Shown: piece by piece, positions 26,383 through 35,126 of the stretch
How positions within the stretch are numbered: the first letter of the stretch is position 1
Layout: each line of letters starts with the position of its first letter
NCBI RefSeq assembly: GCF_022760995.1
Contig: NZ_JAKWJO010000009.1
Coordinates: forward strand, 124,001-188,000
DNA length: 64,000 nt
Source of the DNA: Dyella sedimenti
GTDB taxonomy: Bacteria; Pseudomonadota; Gammaproteobacteria; Xanthomonadales; Rhodanobacteraceae
Direction: 5' to 3'
Program-made: the position numbers and the translations under genes
Notes under the pieces: generated by a model
Seen by the model: the letters and a program-made list of their open reading frames with translations, nothing else
What the model was told of the DNA's origin: nothing
Databases searched by the model: none

Positions 26383-28569
26383 CTAATAACCCGTCTTGCG
26401 ATTGGCCTCGCGCACCGCGTCCACGAAGTCCTTGAACGGACGGTCGGTGATCGCCACCAGGCCGATGTGCGCGTTCTCGCCGTCGATCAGGCGTCCGGTG
26501 ATCGGCTGGTCCACGTACTGGAACCAGTGCGCGCCGACGATCACCGGATCGGCCGCGGCCGCCGCGATGTAGCGCGCGTACGCCTCGCCGCGCTGCTGCT
26601 CGGTCCACACTGGCACCAGGCCCTTGCCGAACGGGCCGCGGTCGTCCGAGCCAAAGTGGAATTCGGTGATCAGCGCCGGCTTGTCCAGCTTGGCGAAGGC
26701 GGCCGCGTCGAACGCGTGCTCGGGTACGTCGGCGTAGGCGTTGAAGCTGACCACGTCGCAGAACTGCGCGCAGGAGGCCACCGCCTCGGGCGTGCTGGCC
26801 GCGAAGCGGCCGCCCAGGAACAGGTGGTGCGGGTCGTGCCGGTGGATGGCCTGCGCCACGGTGTGGAAATACTGGTCGGCGTACTGGCGCAGCCAGGTGC
26901 TGTAGTCCTCGGCGATGGCCGGATGCGCCTCGTCCGGCGTGGGTGCGGGGAAGTTGGCGGCATTGAGCGCCTCCCATCCATCCAACGCGATGCCCCAGGC
27001 GGCGGCGAGCTTGCCGGCATCGCCGTACTTGCGCTTCAGCGCCGCGATGAAGGCCTGCTTGGCGGGACTGCGCGCCTCGCCGCGCAAGGTGCCCTGTGCC
27101 AGTCCCCACCGGCCCTGCGGCCCCTGCCCGGCCCAGGCCAGTTCGTTGTCGGCGAAATAGCCGAGCAGCCAGGGATCGTCGCGCACTTCCCTGGCGGCCT
27201 GCGCCGCCGCGATGTCGACGGCCTGCGCAAAGCGCGGGTCGAACGGATCGGGCATGCGGCCCCAGTAGTCGTAGCCGCTGGAGACGTTGCCGAACACGCC
27301 GCTGATGTTGATCGGCCGCGTATAGGCGAAGCGGTGCATCTGCGCCAGCGCATCGTCGCTCCAGTCGCCCAGGGTGTTGAAGCCCCAGTGCGCCAGTCGC
27401 TCGACGGTGCGTGCACGCCAGGCCTGTCGCCAGCGGTGGCCGTCGGCGAGGAACAGGTTGGCCGAGTAGTAGTCGAACCAGTGCCCCTGGTGGAAGCCCA
27501 GCCCGGCGGAAGCCTGCTGCCCGCCAGCCGGCTTGCCGTCGCTGCCGTAGAACGGCGCCCAGCGGCCGTTGTGGTGCGGCAGGTCCTTGAACATGAACTC
27601 GCGGCCGTCGATGTAGGTACGGCCGCCGTCGTCGTCCACCACGTTCACGCCCAGCGAGAAGAACGCGTGCCCTTCCGGCGTGACCAGGAACCAGCGGCCG
27701 TCGCGGTGCTCGGTACGAAACCAGCCGCTGGGCTTGAACGCGGCCAGGTCGGTGCGGCCGCCGTAGCGGTCGAAGCCCTTGCGCACCTCCGGCGCCGGCA
27801 CGGCCACGGTACGGGAACCATGGCGGTTGCCGCGCAGCGCCTCGTCCGAATCCACCTTGCCCGGCCACTGGCCACGCGTGTACTGGCCCCACGCATCGAC
27901 GATGCCGGTATAGGCGTCGCGCAGCTCGTGGTCGCCGCGCGAGGTGTCGAGCTTGCCGAACAGCAGCGTCTGCGGCGCCGTGGGCGCGGGCATGCCCAGG
28001 CGCACCGCCTTCACGTGGGCGAGGTCGAGCGAACCCTCCACCGTGGTCGCCACGTAGACGCGCTTGCCGCCCGCCAGGTACGGCATCGGCGGGCCGACCT
28101 GCATGCCCATCGCGCGCGGCGAGGTCGCATGCAGGGGGATCACCAGCGTCTGCGGCGGTCCGGCCGGAATGCCGATGGTGGCATGCAGGCGCTCGCCCTC
28201 CTTCGCGCCGTCGATGTCCACCGTCAGCGTCACCGCCCAGGACATGGCGTTCTGCACGTCCACGCGCATGGCACCTTCCTTCGACCAGTCCCACTCGCCC
28301 TGGCTCAGCGATACCACCACCTGCGGCTGCGCCGCGGGCTGGAACACGTAGCGCTGCAGCGACATGCCGGTCACCGTGACCGGCGCGCCGTCGCGCTGTA
28401 CATGGTCGAGCACGGTCTGCGTGACCGGCCCGGCGGCCGGCGACTGGGCCTGGGGCGCGGGAACCGGCGTGGCGGCCTTGCTGAGGTCCGCCCGGTCGGT
28501 GTCACTGGCCTTGTGGCAACCGGCCAGCACCAGCAGGCAGGACAGGGCAAGGGGAGCGATCCGGTTCAT
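26383..28569 (-). CDS. GH50/agarase-like glycoside hydrolase lipoprotein
   Basis: 728 residues. A lipoprotein signal ends at LLVLAGC (Cys18). Residues ~60-230 look like an N-terminal β-sandwich carbohydrate-binding region. The rest is a GH-A clan TIM barrel with GYFADNELAW (Asn-Glu, likely acid/base) and ALITEFHFGSDDRG (likely nucleophile Glu), the pattern of GH50 β-agarases and related β-galactosidases. It should cleave β-galactosidic or similar links at the cell envelope. True substrate is uncertain: many agarase-like proteins in non-marine bacteria have unknown targets. Monocistronic; an APC permease gene lies upstream. Confidence 0.78.
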   Translation of the reverse strand: MNRIAPLALSCLLVLAGCHKASDTDRADLSKAATPVPAPQAQSPAAGPVTQTVLDHVQRDGAPVTVTGMSLQRYVFQPAAQPQVVVSLSQGEWDWSKEGAMRVDVQNAMSWAVTLTVDIDGAKEGERLHATIGIPAGPPQTLVIPLHATSPRAMGMQVGPPMPYLAGGKRVYVATTVEGSLDLAHVKAVRLGMPAPTAPQTLLFGKLDTSRGDHELRDAYTGIVDAWGQYTRGQWPGKVDSDEALRGNRHGSRTVAVPAPEVRKGFDRYGGRTDLAAFKPSGWFRTEHRDGRWFLVTPEGHAFFSLGVNVVDDDGGRTYIDGREFMFKDLPHHNGRWAPFYGSDGKPAGGQQASAGLGFHQGHWFDYYSANLFLADGHRWRQAWRARTVERLAHWGFNTLGDWSDDALAQMHRFAYTRPINISGVFGNVSSGYDYWGRMPDPFDPRFAQAVDIAAAQAAREVRDDPWLLGYFADNELAWAGQGPQGRWGLAQGTLRGEARSPAKQAFIAALKRKYGDAGKLAAAWGIALDGWEALNAANFPAPTPDEAHPAIAEDYSTWLRQYADQYFHTVAQAIHRHDPHHLFLGGRFAASTPEAVASCAQFCDVVSFNAYADVPEHAFDAAAFAKLDKPALITEFHFGSDDRGPFGKGLVPVWTEQQRGEAYARYIAAAAADPVIVGAHWFQYVDQPITGRLIDGENAHIGLVAITDRPFKDFVDAVREANRKTGY

Positions 28570-28657
28570 CGGCGGCTCGGCACGTGGAAATGGCGGCAGT
28601 ATGCCTGCCTCGACTGAAGGCTGCCTTGCTGCCTGCCGCCGCGGCCGGGACGCAATT

Positions 28658-29986
28658 TCATGCCGTGTGGCGCTGCCACGCGCGCCATGCGTAGTACACC
28701 GGCACGCCGACCCCGATCAGCAGCAGGCTCATGCCCGCGTCGCCCGGCGAACGGATCGCGGTGATCACGATCACGCCCAGCACGGTGCCCACGAACAGCA
28801 GTGGCAACAGTGGATACAGCGGCACCCGGTACGGCGACGGCCGGTCGCGGAAACGCCAGCGGTACCAGAACAGCGTGGCGATGCCGAACGCATGCGACAG
28901 CCATTCGCCGACCGTGGTGTAGTCCACCAGCTGGTCGAAGCTGCCGGAGACCACCAGCACGATGGCCCAGCCGCCCAGCACCGCCAGCGCCACGCGCGGC
29001 GCGTGCGAGCGCGCGTCGATGCGGCCCACCGCGCGGAACAGCATGCCGTCGGCACCCATGGTCTGCAGCACGCGCGCGCCGCCCGCGATGGCGATGCTGC
29101 AATAACCGAAGGTGGAGCAGGCGATGCCTACCGCGATCACCGTGGCGCCGCGCTCGCCGAACAGGCGGCGCATCAGGTCAGCCGCCGGCGCGTGGCTGGC
29201 GGCCAGTCCGCCATGTCCCAGCCCCGCCAGGTAGGCGATGTTGACCAGCACGTAGCACACCACCACGCCGCCCAGGCCCAGGCCGAGCGCGCGCGGCAAG
29301 GTCTTTTGCGGATCGCGCACCTCGCCGGCCAGGTCGTTGAGGTAATGGAAGCCGCCATAGGTGAACAGCACCGGCAGCAGGGCGCCGAGGAAGGCGCCGG
29401 GCGGCACCGGGTGCGCGGCATCCGTTGCCAGCACCGCGCCGAACGAGCCGTGCGCCAGTACCACGCCGGCCACCACCACCAGCGCGATGGCCGAAAGCTT
29501 GAGCAGGGTGAACAGGTTGAGCATGCGCGAGCCGGCGCGGATGCCGAAGAAGTTCACGCCCACGATCAGCGCGATGGCGCCCGCCGCCACCGGCTTGACC
29601 CAGGGCGTCGGCAGGCCGATCGCGGCGCAGGCGTAGTTGGCGAAGGTGGTGGCCACCGCCGCCACGCTGCCGGGGTAGTTGATCAGCGCCATGGTCCAGC
29701 CGAACAGGAACGCAGGCAGCTGCCCGAACGCCTCGCGCAGGTAGATGTAGACGCCACCCGCCTGCGGCCGCCGCGCGCCCAGTTCCGCGTAGCACAGCAC
29801 GCCGGCCAGGGTGAGCAGGCCGCCGATGGCCCACAGCGACAGCAGCTGCGCGCCGGAGGCGGTGCGCTCGGCCACCGTGGAGGCGCTGCGGAAGATGCCG
29901 GCGCCGATCACCCCGCCGATCACGATGGCGGCGGCATCCCAGGTGCCCAGGCGGCGCAGGTACGAGGGAGGAGTCTCGGCGATCAT
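28658..29986 (-). CDS. APC-superfamily amino acid permease
   Basis: 442 residues with about 12 membrane helices, an inner-membrane amino-acid/polyamine transporter of the APC superfamily. The first helix has the typical GGVIGAGIFR (substrate-binding glycine-rich break). GARRPQAGGVYIYLREAFG between helices 2 and 3 and GGFHYLNDLAGEVRDPQKTLPRAL are further family blocks. Start MIAETPPSYLRRLG is chosen because earlier sequence lacks family features, although no good ribosome-binding site precedes it. It lies upstream of the GH50-like gene and diverges from dinB. Substrate not predictable. Confidence 0.9.
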   Translation of the reverse strand: MIAETPPSYLRRLGTWDAAAIVIGGVIGAGIFRSASTVAERTASGAQLLSLWAIGGLLTLAGVLCYAELGARRPQAGGVYIYLREAFGQLPAFLFGWTMALINYPGSVAAVATTFANYACAAIGLPTPWVKPVAAGAIALIVGVNFFGIRAGSRMLNLFTLLKLSAIALVVVAGVVLAHGSFGAVLATDAAHPVPPGAFLGALLPVLFTYGGFHYLNDLAGEVRDPQKTLPRALGLGLGGVVVCYVLVNIAYLAGLGHGGLAASHAPAADLMRRLFGERGATVIAVGIACSTFGYCSIAIAGGARVLQTMGADGMLFRAVGRIDARSHAPRVALAVLGGWAIVLVVSGSFDQLVDYTTVGEWLSHAFGIATLFWYRWRFRDRPSPYRVPLYPLLPLLFVGTVLGVIVITAIRSPGDAGMSLLLIGVGVPVYYAWRAWQRHTA

Positions 29987-30173
29987 GGGGCGCGGCGGCC
30001 TGCTGGGCGGCGGATACGAAGCACGGACGATAGCGCGAGTACGCCACCCGCATCGACAGGCATCCGCAACTCCCGGAATGGATGGCTGTTTTTGCGCGAG
30101 CACGGCATGCGTCCCGCGCTTTCCCGCGCGTTTCGTGCTTGACTGTGCGCACCCGTCCACCCGCAAGCCCGTC

Positions 30174-31286
30174 GTGCCGCCTTCGTCCCGCAAGATCATC
30201 CATGTCGACATGGACGCGTTCTACGCCTCCGTGGAGCAGCGCGACGACCCCTCGCTGCGCGGCAAGCCGGTGGTGGTGGCGTGGCGTGGCGCGCGCTCGG
30301 TGGTGTGCGCCGCCAGCTACGAGGCGCGCCGGTTCGGCGTGCGTTCGGCGATGCCGGCGGTGCGCGCCGAGCGGCTGTGCCCGCAGGCGATCTTCGTGCC
30401 ACCGGATTTCTCCCGCTACAAGGCGGTGTCGCGGCAGGTGCGCGAGATCTTCGCGCGGCACACCGGGCTGATCGAGCCGCTGTCGCTGGACGAGGCCTAT
30501 CTCGACGTCACCGCCACCCGGACCGCCCTGCCCTCGGCCACCGCCACGGCGGAGGCGATCCGTGCGGCCATCCGCGAGGAAACCCGGCTCACCGCCTCGG
30601 CCGGCGTGGCGCCCAACAAGTTCCTGGCCAAGATCGCCTCAGACTGGCGCAAGCCCGACGGGCTGTTCGTGATACGCCCGCACCAGGTGGAGGCTTTCCT
30701 CGCACCGCTGCCGGTGGGCCGCTTGCCGGGCGTGGGCAAGGTGATGGAGCGCCGGCTCGCCGAACTGGGCATCGCCACCGTGGGCGAGCTGCGCACGCAT
30801 CCGGCGCAGGAACTGGAGCAGCGCTTCGGCCGCTGGGGACGGCGCCTGCACGAGCTGTCGCTGGGCATCGACGAGCACCCGGTGCAGCCGGACCGTCCCA
30901 CCCTGCAGGTCTCGGCCGAGGACACCTTCGAGCACGACCTGGCCCTGGACGAACTGGCGCCCCATATCCACCGGCTGGCCGAAAAGACCTGGGCCGGATA
31001 CCAGCGCGAGACGCAGGGACCGCACGGGCGCGTGGCCCGCACCGTGGTGCTGAAGCTCAAGACCTCGGACTTCCAGACGCTGACCCGCAGCCTCACGCCG
31101 CCCCTGCTGCCCGTCTCCGCCGCCGAACTGGCGGCCATCGCCTGCGACCTGCGCGAACGCGTGGACCGGCCCGCCGACACGCGCTATCGCCTGGTGGGCG
31201 TGGGCCTGGCCGGCTTCGTCGATGCCGAGAGTTTCGCCGCGCAGAGCGACCTGTTCGGCATGCCGACGTCCGTCCGGGGTAGCTGA
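30174..31286 (+). CDS. dinB: DNA polymerase IV
   Basis: About 370 residues, Y-family translesion polymerase that extends mismatched or damaged primers. The catalytic palm is clear: IIHVDMDAFYASVEQRDDP (metal Asp, Tyr steric gate in FYASVE) and PLSLDEAYLDVT (metal Asp-Glu). SAGVAPNKFLAKIASDWRKP and the helix-hairpin-helix LPGVGKVMERRL follow. It ends in QSDLFGMPTSVRGS, where QSDLF fits the β-clamp-binding motif. I chose GTG at VPPSSRKIIHVDMD; GTG 13 codons upstream is possible. No obvious LexA box is visible, so SOS control is unproven. Confidence 0.93.
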   Translation: MPPSSRKIIHVDMDAFYASVEQRDDPSLRGKPVVVAWRGARSVVCAASYEARRFGVRSAMPAVRAERLCPQAIFVPPDFSRYKAVSRQVREIFARHTGLIEPLSLDEAYLDVTATRTALPSATATAEAIRAAIREETRLTASAGVAPNKFLAKIASDWRKPDGLFVIRPHQVEAFLAPLPVGRLPGVGKVMERRLAELGIATVGELRTHPAQELEQRFGRWGRRLHELSLGIDEHPVQPDRPTLQVSAEDTFEHDLALDELAPHIHRLAEKTWAGYQRETQGPHGRVARTVVLKLKTSDFQTLTRSLTPPLLPVSAAELAAIACDLRERVDRPADTRYRLVGVGLAGFVDAESFAAQSDLFGMPTSVRGS

Positions 31287-31322
31287 CCGGCCCCGCGTTG
31301 TCGGCGCCGGCGCGGTAGCGGC

Positions 31323-31351
31323 GAAAAAAAGCCCGGGCTGGCCCGGGCTTT
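31323..31351 (-). terminator. Intrinsic terminator of the aceF-lpdA unit (bidirectional)
   Basis: A 10-bp stem (31328-31337 with 31342-31351, AAAGCCCGGG) and loop CTGG. On the minus strand it ends in at least seven Ts, a textbook intrinsic terminator 20 bases past the lpdA stop. On the plus strand, after dinB, the tail is only TTTCTC and weaker. Confidence 0.88.
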
Positions 31352-31370
31352 CTCGACACGGTCCCAGGAC

Positions 31371-33215
31371 CTATTTTTTCTTCTTCGGCAGGTACAGGTC
31401 GGTGATGGTGCCTTCGTAGGCCTCGGCCGCCATGCCCACCGACTCGCTCAGGGTCGGGTGCGGATGGATGGTCAGGCCGATGTCGGCCGCCTCCGCGCCC
31501 ATCTCGATCGCCAGCGCGATCTCGCTGATGAGGTCGCCCGCGTGCGGGCCGACGATGGCGCCGCCGACGATGCGGTGCGTCTCCTCGTCGAACAGCAGCT
31601 TGGTGAAGCCCTCGGTGCGGTCGATGCCGATGGCGCGGCCGCTGGCCGCCCATGGGAACTTGCCCACGCCGATCTTCAGGCCCTTGTCCTTGGCCTCGCG
31701 CTCGGTCACGCCCACCCATGCCACTTCCGGATCGGTGAAGGCCACCGACGGGATCACGCGCGCGTCGAAATGGCTCTTCATGCCCGACACGACTTCAGCC
31801 GCGACACGCGCCTCGTGGGTGGCCTTGTGCGCCAGCATCGGCTGGCCCACCAGGTCGCCGATGGCGAAGATGTGCGGCACGTTGGTGCGCATCTGCGTGT
31901 CGACGTTGATGAAGCCGCGCTCGGTGACGGCCACGCCGGCCTTGTCGGCGCCGATCTTGTTACCGTTGGGCGAGCGGCCCACGGCGACCAGCACGCGGTC
32001 GAACACGGTGGTCTCGGGGATGCTCTCGCCCTCGTAGCCGACCTCGATGCCCTTCTTGGTGGCCTTGGCCTCCACCACCTTGGTCTTGAGGTGCACGCCC
32101 TTGAGCTTCTTGCCCAGGCGCTGCGCCAGCGGCTTGACCAGGTCGGCGTCGGCGCCGGGGATGATCTGGTCCATGAACTCGACCACGGTCACCTCGCTGC
32201 CGAGCGCCGAATACACCGTGGCCATCTCCAGGCCGATGATGCCGCCGCCGACCACCAGCAGCTTCTTCGGAACGTCCTTCAACTCCAGCGCGCCGGTGGA
32301 ATCCATCACGCGCGGATCGTCCCAGGGGAACGCGGGCAGGCGCACCGCCTGCGAGCCGGCGGCGATGATGGCCTGTTCGAAGCGGATCAGCTTGGTGCCT
32401 TCGGCCGTCTGGACTTCCATCTCGTTCGGCGAGACGAACGTGCCCACGCCCTGCACGGTGCGTACCTTGCGCTGCTTGGCCATGGTGGCCAGGCCGCCGG
32501 TGAGCTTGCCGACCACCTTGGTCTTGAAGTCGCGCAGCTTGTCCAGGTCGAGCTTGGGCGCGCCGAAGCTGACGCCGTGCTCGGCCATCGCCGCCGCCTC
32601 GTCGATCACCGCCGCGGCATGCAGCAGCGCCTTGGAAGGGATGCAGCCCACATTGAGGCACACGCCGCCCAGCGCGGCATAGCGCTCCACCAGCACGGTG
32701 TCCACGTCCAGGTCGGCGGCGCGGAACGCGGCCGTGTAGCCGCCCGGGCCCGAGCCGAGCACGACCAGCTTGCAGGTGATGTCGGGCGTGCGGCCGGAGG
32801 CGCCGGCAGCCTTCGGCGCCGCCTTTACTCCCTCTCCCCTTTGGGGAGAGGATTGGGGTGAGGGGACGGGGCTTGCGGGAGCGTTGCTCGCGCCGGCGCT
32901 TGAGCTGGACTGGGGCGCGGTCGGCCCCTCACCTCGGCCCTCTCCCCGCTGGGAAGAGGAAGAAGTGCCGGCGTCCGCTGCTTCCATCACGGCGATCACC
33001 GCACCTTCCGAAACTTCATCGCCGACCTTGACCTTCAGCTCCTTGATGACGCCGGCGGCGCTCGACGGGATTTCCATCGTCGCCTTGTCCGATTCGAGCG
33101 TGATCAGGCTCTGTTCCTTGGCGACCGTGTCGCCGACCTTCACCAGCACCTCGATCACCGGCACGTTGTCGTGACCGCCGATGTCGGGAACCTTGATTTC
33201 GATGGTGCTTGCCAT
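31371..33215 (-). CDS. lpdA: Dihydrolipoyl dehydrogenase (E3) with N-terminal lipoyl domain
   Basis: 614 residues. E3 reoxidises dihydrolipoyl groups with FAD and NAD+ in 2-oxoacid dehydrogenase complexes. Residues 1-80 are a lipoyl domain with the lipoylated Lys in ESDKATMEIP. Residues ~83-145 are a Ser/Pro/Ala linker encoded largely by two copies of a genomic repeat. The rest is a pyridine-nucleotide disulfide oxidoreductase with GSGPGGYTAAFRAA, redox pair GGVCLNVGCIPSK, VVGGGIIGLE and the C-terminal dimerisation domain. The His-Glu dyad region HPTLSESVG is present. It follows aceF on the same strand; the C-terminus is KKKK. Confidence 0.95.
   Translation of the reverse strand: MASTIEIKVPDIGGHDNVPVIEVLVKVGDTVAKEQSLITLESDKATMEIPSSAAGVIKELKVKVGDEVSEGAVIAVMEAADAGTSSSSQRGEGRGEGPTAPQSSSSAGASNAPASPVPSPQSSPQRGEGVKAAPKAAGASGRTPDITCKLVVLGSGPGGYTAAFRAADLDVDTVLVERYAALGGVCLNVGCIPSKALLHAAAVIDEAAAMAEHGVSFGAPKLDLDKLRDFKTKVVGKLTGGLATMAKQRKVRTVQGVGTFVSPNEMEVQTAEGTKLIRFEQAIIAAGSQAVRLPAFPWDDPRVMDSTGALELKDVPKKLLVVGGGIIGLEMATVYSALGSEVTVVEFMDQIIPGADADLVKPLAQRLGKKLKGVHLKTKVVEAKATKKGIEVGYEGESIPETTVFDRVLVAVGRSPNGNKIGADKAGVAVTERGFINVDTQMRTNVPHIFAIGDLVGQPMLAHKATHEARVAAEVVSGMKSHFDARVIPSVAFTDPEVAWVGVTEREAKDKGLKIGVGKFPWAASGRAIGIDRTEGFTKLLFDEETHRIVGGAIVGPHAGDLISEIALAIEMGAEAADIGLTIHPHPTLSESVGMAAEAYEGTITDLYLPKKKK
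32828..32865. repeat. 38-nt GGGGAGAGG repeat inside lpdA, copy A
   Basis: Reads CTCCCTCTCCCCTTTGGGGA and onward to GGGGTGAGGGG, with an internal hairpin CTCTCCCC/GGGGAGAG. It is the same unit, in reverse orientation, as the intergenic copy at 33270. Translated in the lpdA frame it gives PVPSPQSSPQRGEGV, part of the inter-domain linker. Confidence 0.85.
32925..32962. repeat. 38-nt GGGGAGAGG repeat inside lpdA, copy B
   Basis: Begins CCCCTCACCTCGGCCCTCTC, a somewhat diverged copy (about 32 of 38 positions like the intergenic unit), opposite in orientation to copy A 60 bases away. It encodes SSSSQRGEGRGEGP in the lpdA linker. Confidence 0.8.
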
Positions 33216-33269
33216 GGGGAATCCTTGGAATTTCTATTCGCTACGCATGTGGGGCGACGCAAGAGCCGC

Positions 33270-33307
33270 CCCCTCACCCCAACCCTCTCCCCGCAGGGGA
33301 GAGGGAG
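33270..33307. repeat. 38-nt GGGGAGAGG repeat between lpdA and aceF
   Basis: CCCCTCACCCCAACCCTCTC continuing to GGGGAGAGGGAG, with an 8-bp internal stem. It starts 55 bases before the lpdA start and ends four bases from the aceF stop. It is the reference copy for the two units within lpdA. Confidence 0.88.
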
Positions 33308-33310
33308 CCA

Positions 33311-34993
33311 TTAGAGGAGCAGGCGGCGGATGTCGCCCAGCTGCTGCGCGAGGAAGGTGGCGAAGCGCGCGGCGAGCGCGCCGTCGATCACGCGATGGTC
33401 GTAGGAGAGCGACAGCGGCAGGATCAGGCGCGGAGCGAACTCCTTGCCATTCCATACCGGCTTGGTGGATGCCTTGGAGACGCCCAGGATGGCCACCTCC
33501 GGCGCATTGACGATCGGCGTGAACGCGGTGCCGCCGATGCCGCCCAGCGAGGAGATCGAGAAGCAGCCGCCGGACATCTCGTTGGGGCCGAGCTTCTTGT
33601 CGCGCGCCTTCTTGGAGATCTCGCCCAGCTCGATGGCCAGGTCCAGCAGGCCTTTCTTGTCGCAGTCGCGGATCACCGGCACCACCAGGCCATCGGGCGT
33701 GTCCACCGCGATGCCGATGTGGAAGTACTTCTTGAGGACCAGCTTCTCGCCGGTCTCGTCCAGCGAGGCGTTGAACTGCGGGAACTTCTTCAGCGCCGCC
33801 ACCACCGCCTTGATCTGGAACACCAGCGGGGTGATCTTGAGGTCCTTGTTCTCCTCGCCGAGCTTCTTGCGGAAGGCCTCCAGCTCGGTGATGTCGGCGT
33901 CCTCGTGCTGGGTGACGTGCGGGATCATCGCCCAGTTGCGCGCCAGGTTGGCGCCGGAGATCTTCTGGATGCGCGACAGCGGCTTCTCTTCGATCTCGCC
34001 GAACTTGCTGAAGTCGACCTTGGGCCACGGCAGCAGGTTGAGGCCACCGCCCGTGGCGACCGGGGCGCCGCTGGGGCGCGCGCCGGAAGCGAGCGCGTGC
34101 TTGACGTAGCCGGTGACGTCCTCGCGCTGGATGCGGCCGCTGCGGCCGGTGCCCTTCACCTGGCGGATGTCCACGCCCAGCTCGCGCGCGAAGGCGCGGA
34201 TGGCCGGGCTGGCGTAGGGGGCGTCACCCGGCATCACGATGCCGGCGTCGAACGGCGGGCGCACGGTGGGCGGCACGTCGCCTTCCGGCGCATTGCCCGG
34301 CAGCACGCTGCGGCCGCCGATCGGGGCGGGCTTTTCCTCGACCTTGGGCGCTTCCACCTTGGCGGGCGCCGTGGCCTGCGGGGCCGGCACTGGTGCGGCG
34401 CCGCCGCCGGCGGCCTCGACCAGGGCGATCAGGGCGCCCTCGGAAAGCTCGTCGCCCACCTTGACCTTCAGTTCCTTCACCACGCCGGCGAACGGCGCCG
34501 GGACTTCCATGGTGGCCTTGTCCGATTCCAGCGTGATCAGGCCCTGGTCCTTGGCGATGGTGTCGCCCACCTTGACCAGGATCTCGATCACCGGCACGTC
34601 GCTGCTGCCGATATCCGGCACGCGCACTTCCCGCACGCCGCCGCCAGTGGCTGGCACGGTGGCGGGAGCCGGAGCGGGTGCGGGTGCGGGTGCGGGGGCC
34701 GACTTGGCGGGCGCCTCGGCCTTGGCCGGCGCCGCGGCGGCCGCGGCGGCCTCGCCCTCGGCTTCGATGATGGCGATCAGGGCGCCCTCGGACACCTCGT
34801 CGCCAACCTTGAGCTTCATTTCCTTCACCGTGCCCGCGAACGGCGCGGGCACTTCCATGGTCGCCTTGTCCGACTCCAGGGTCACCAGGCCTTGTTCCTT
34901 GGTGACCCTGTCACCGGGTTTCACCAGCACTTCGATCACCGGCACGTTCTCGCTGCCGATATCGGGAACGCGTGCTTCTTTGAGGTCGGCCAT
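33311..34993 (-). CDS. aceF: Pyruvate dehydrogenase E2, dihydrolipoamide acetyltransferase
   Basis: 560 residues. E2 forms the core of pyruvate dehydrogenase and passes acetyl groups from E1 to CoA. Two lipoyl domains (about 4-78 and 118-195), each with LESDKATMEVP, are joined by Ala/Pro-rich hinges. A peripheral-subunit-binding domain (PAIRAFARELGVDIRQVKGTGRSGRIQREDV) follows, then the catalytic domain with ISSLGGIGGTAFTPI and the active-site SYDHRVIDGA. Start ATG has TAGGAG ahead. It is first of the aceF-lpdA pair; E1 (aceE) is encoded separately about 5.6 kb to the right. Confidence 0.96.
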   Translation of the reverse strand: MADLKEARVPDIGSENVPVIEVLVKPGDRVTKEQGLVTLESDKATMEVPAPFAGTVKEMKLKVGDEVSEGALIAIIEAEGEAAAAAAAPAKAEAPAKSAPAPAPAPAPAPATVPATGGGVREVRVPDIGSSDVPVIEILVKVGDTIAKDQGLITLESDKATMEVPAPFAGVVKELKVKVGDELSEGALIALVEAAGGGAAPVPAPQATAPAKVEAPKVEEKPAPIGGRSVLPGNAPEGDVPPTVRPPFDAGIVMPGDAPYASPAIRAFARELGVDIRQVKGTGRSGRIQREDVTGYVKHALASGARPSGAPVATGGGLNLLPWPKVDFSKFGEIEEKPLSRIQKISGANLARNWAMIPHVTQHEDADITELEAFRKKLGEENKDLKITPLVFQIKAVVAALKKFPQFNASLDETGEKLVLKKYFHIGIAVDTPDGLVVPVIRDCDKKGLLDLAIELGEISKKARDKKLGPNEMSGGCFSISSLGGIGGTAFTPIVNAPEVAILGVSKASTKPVWNGKEFAPRLILPLSLSYDHRVIDGALAARFATFLAQQLGDIRRLLL

Positions 34994-35053
34994 GGTTTCT
35001 CCTACGGGATGGCGATGGCGGGCCGGCGGGGATGACGGCCGCGCAAGGCGTCA

Positions 35054-35059
35054 ATCATA
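35054..35059 (-). promoter_or_regulatory. Candidate -10 element for aceF
   Basis: TATGAT on the minus strand, about 60 bases upstream of the aceF ATG, in a locally AT-richer patch (35050-35105) inside the 133-base gap after the mscS-like gene. A -35 at the right spacing is weak, so activator dependence is possible. Confidence 0.4.
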
Positions 35060-35110
35060 GCGAACGACACCCGTTTTCGGTCGCTTTTGGATCGTTTAAA
35101 TCGACCATGC

Positions 35111-35122
35111 GCATACGTATGC
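35111..35122. promoter_or_regulatory. Perfect palindrome GCATACGTATGC upstream of aceF
   Basis: A 12-bp perfect dyad four bases beyond the stop of the MscS-like gene and about 50 bases upstream of the candidate aceF -10. Its size and location suit a dimeric regulator site, but no known consensus is assigned here. Confidence 0.35.
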
Positions 35123-35126
35123 AGCC

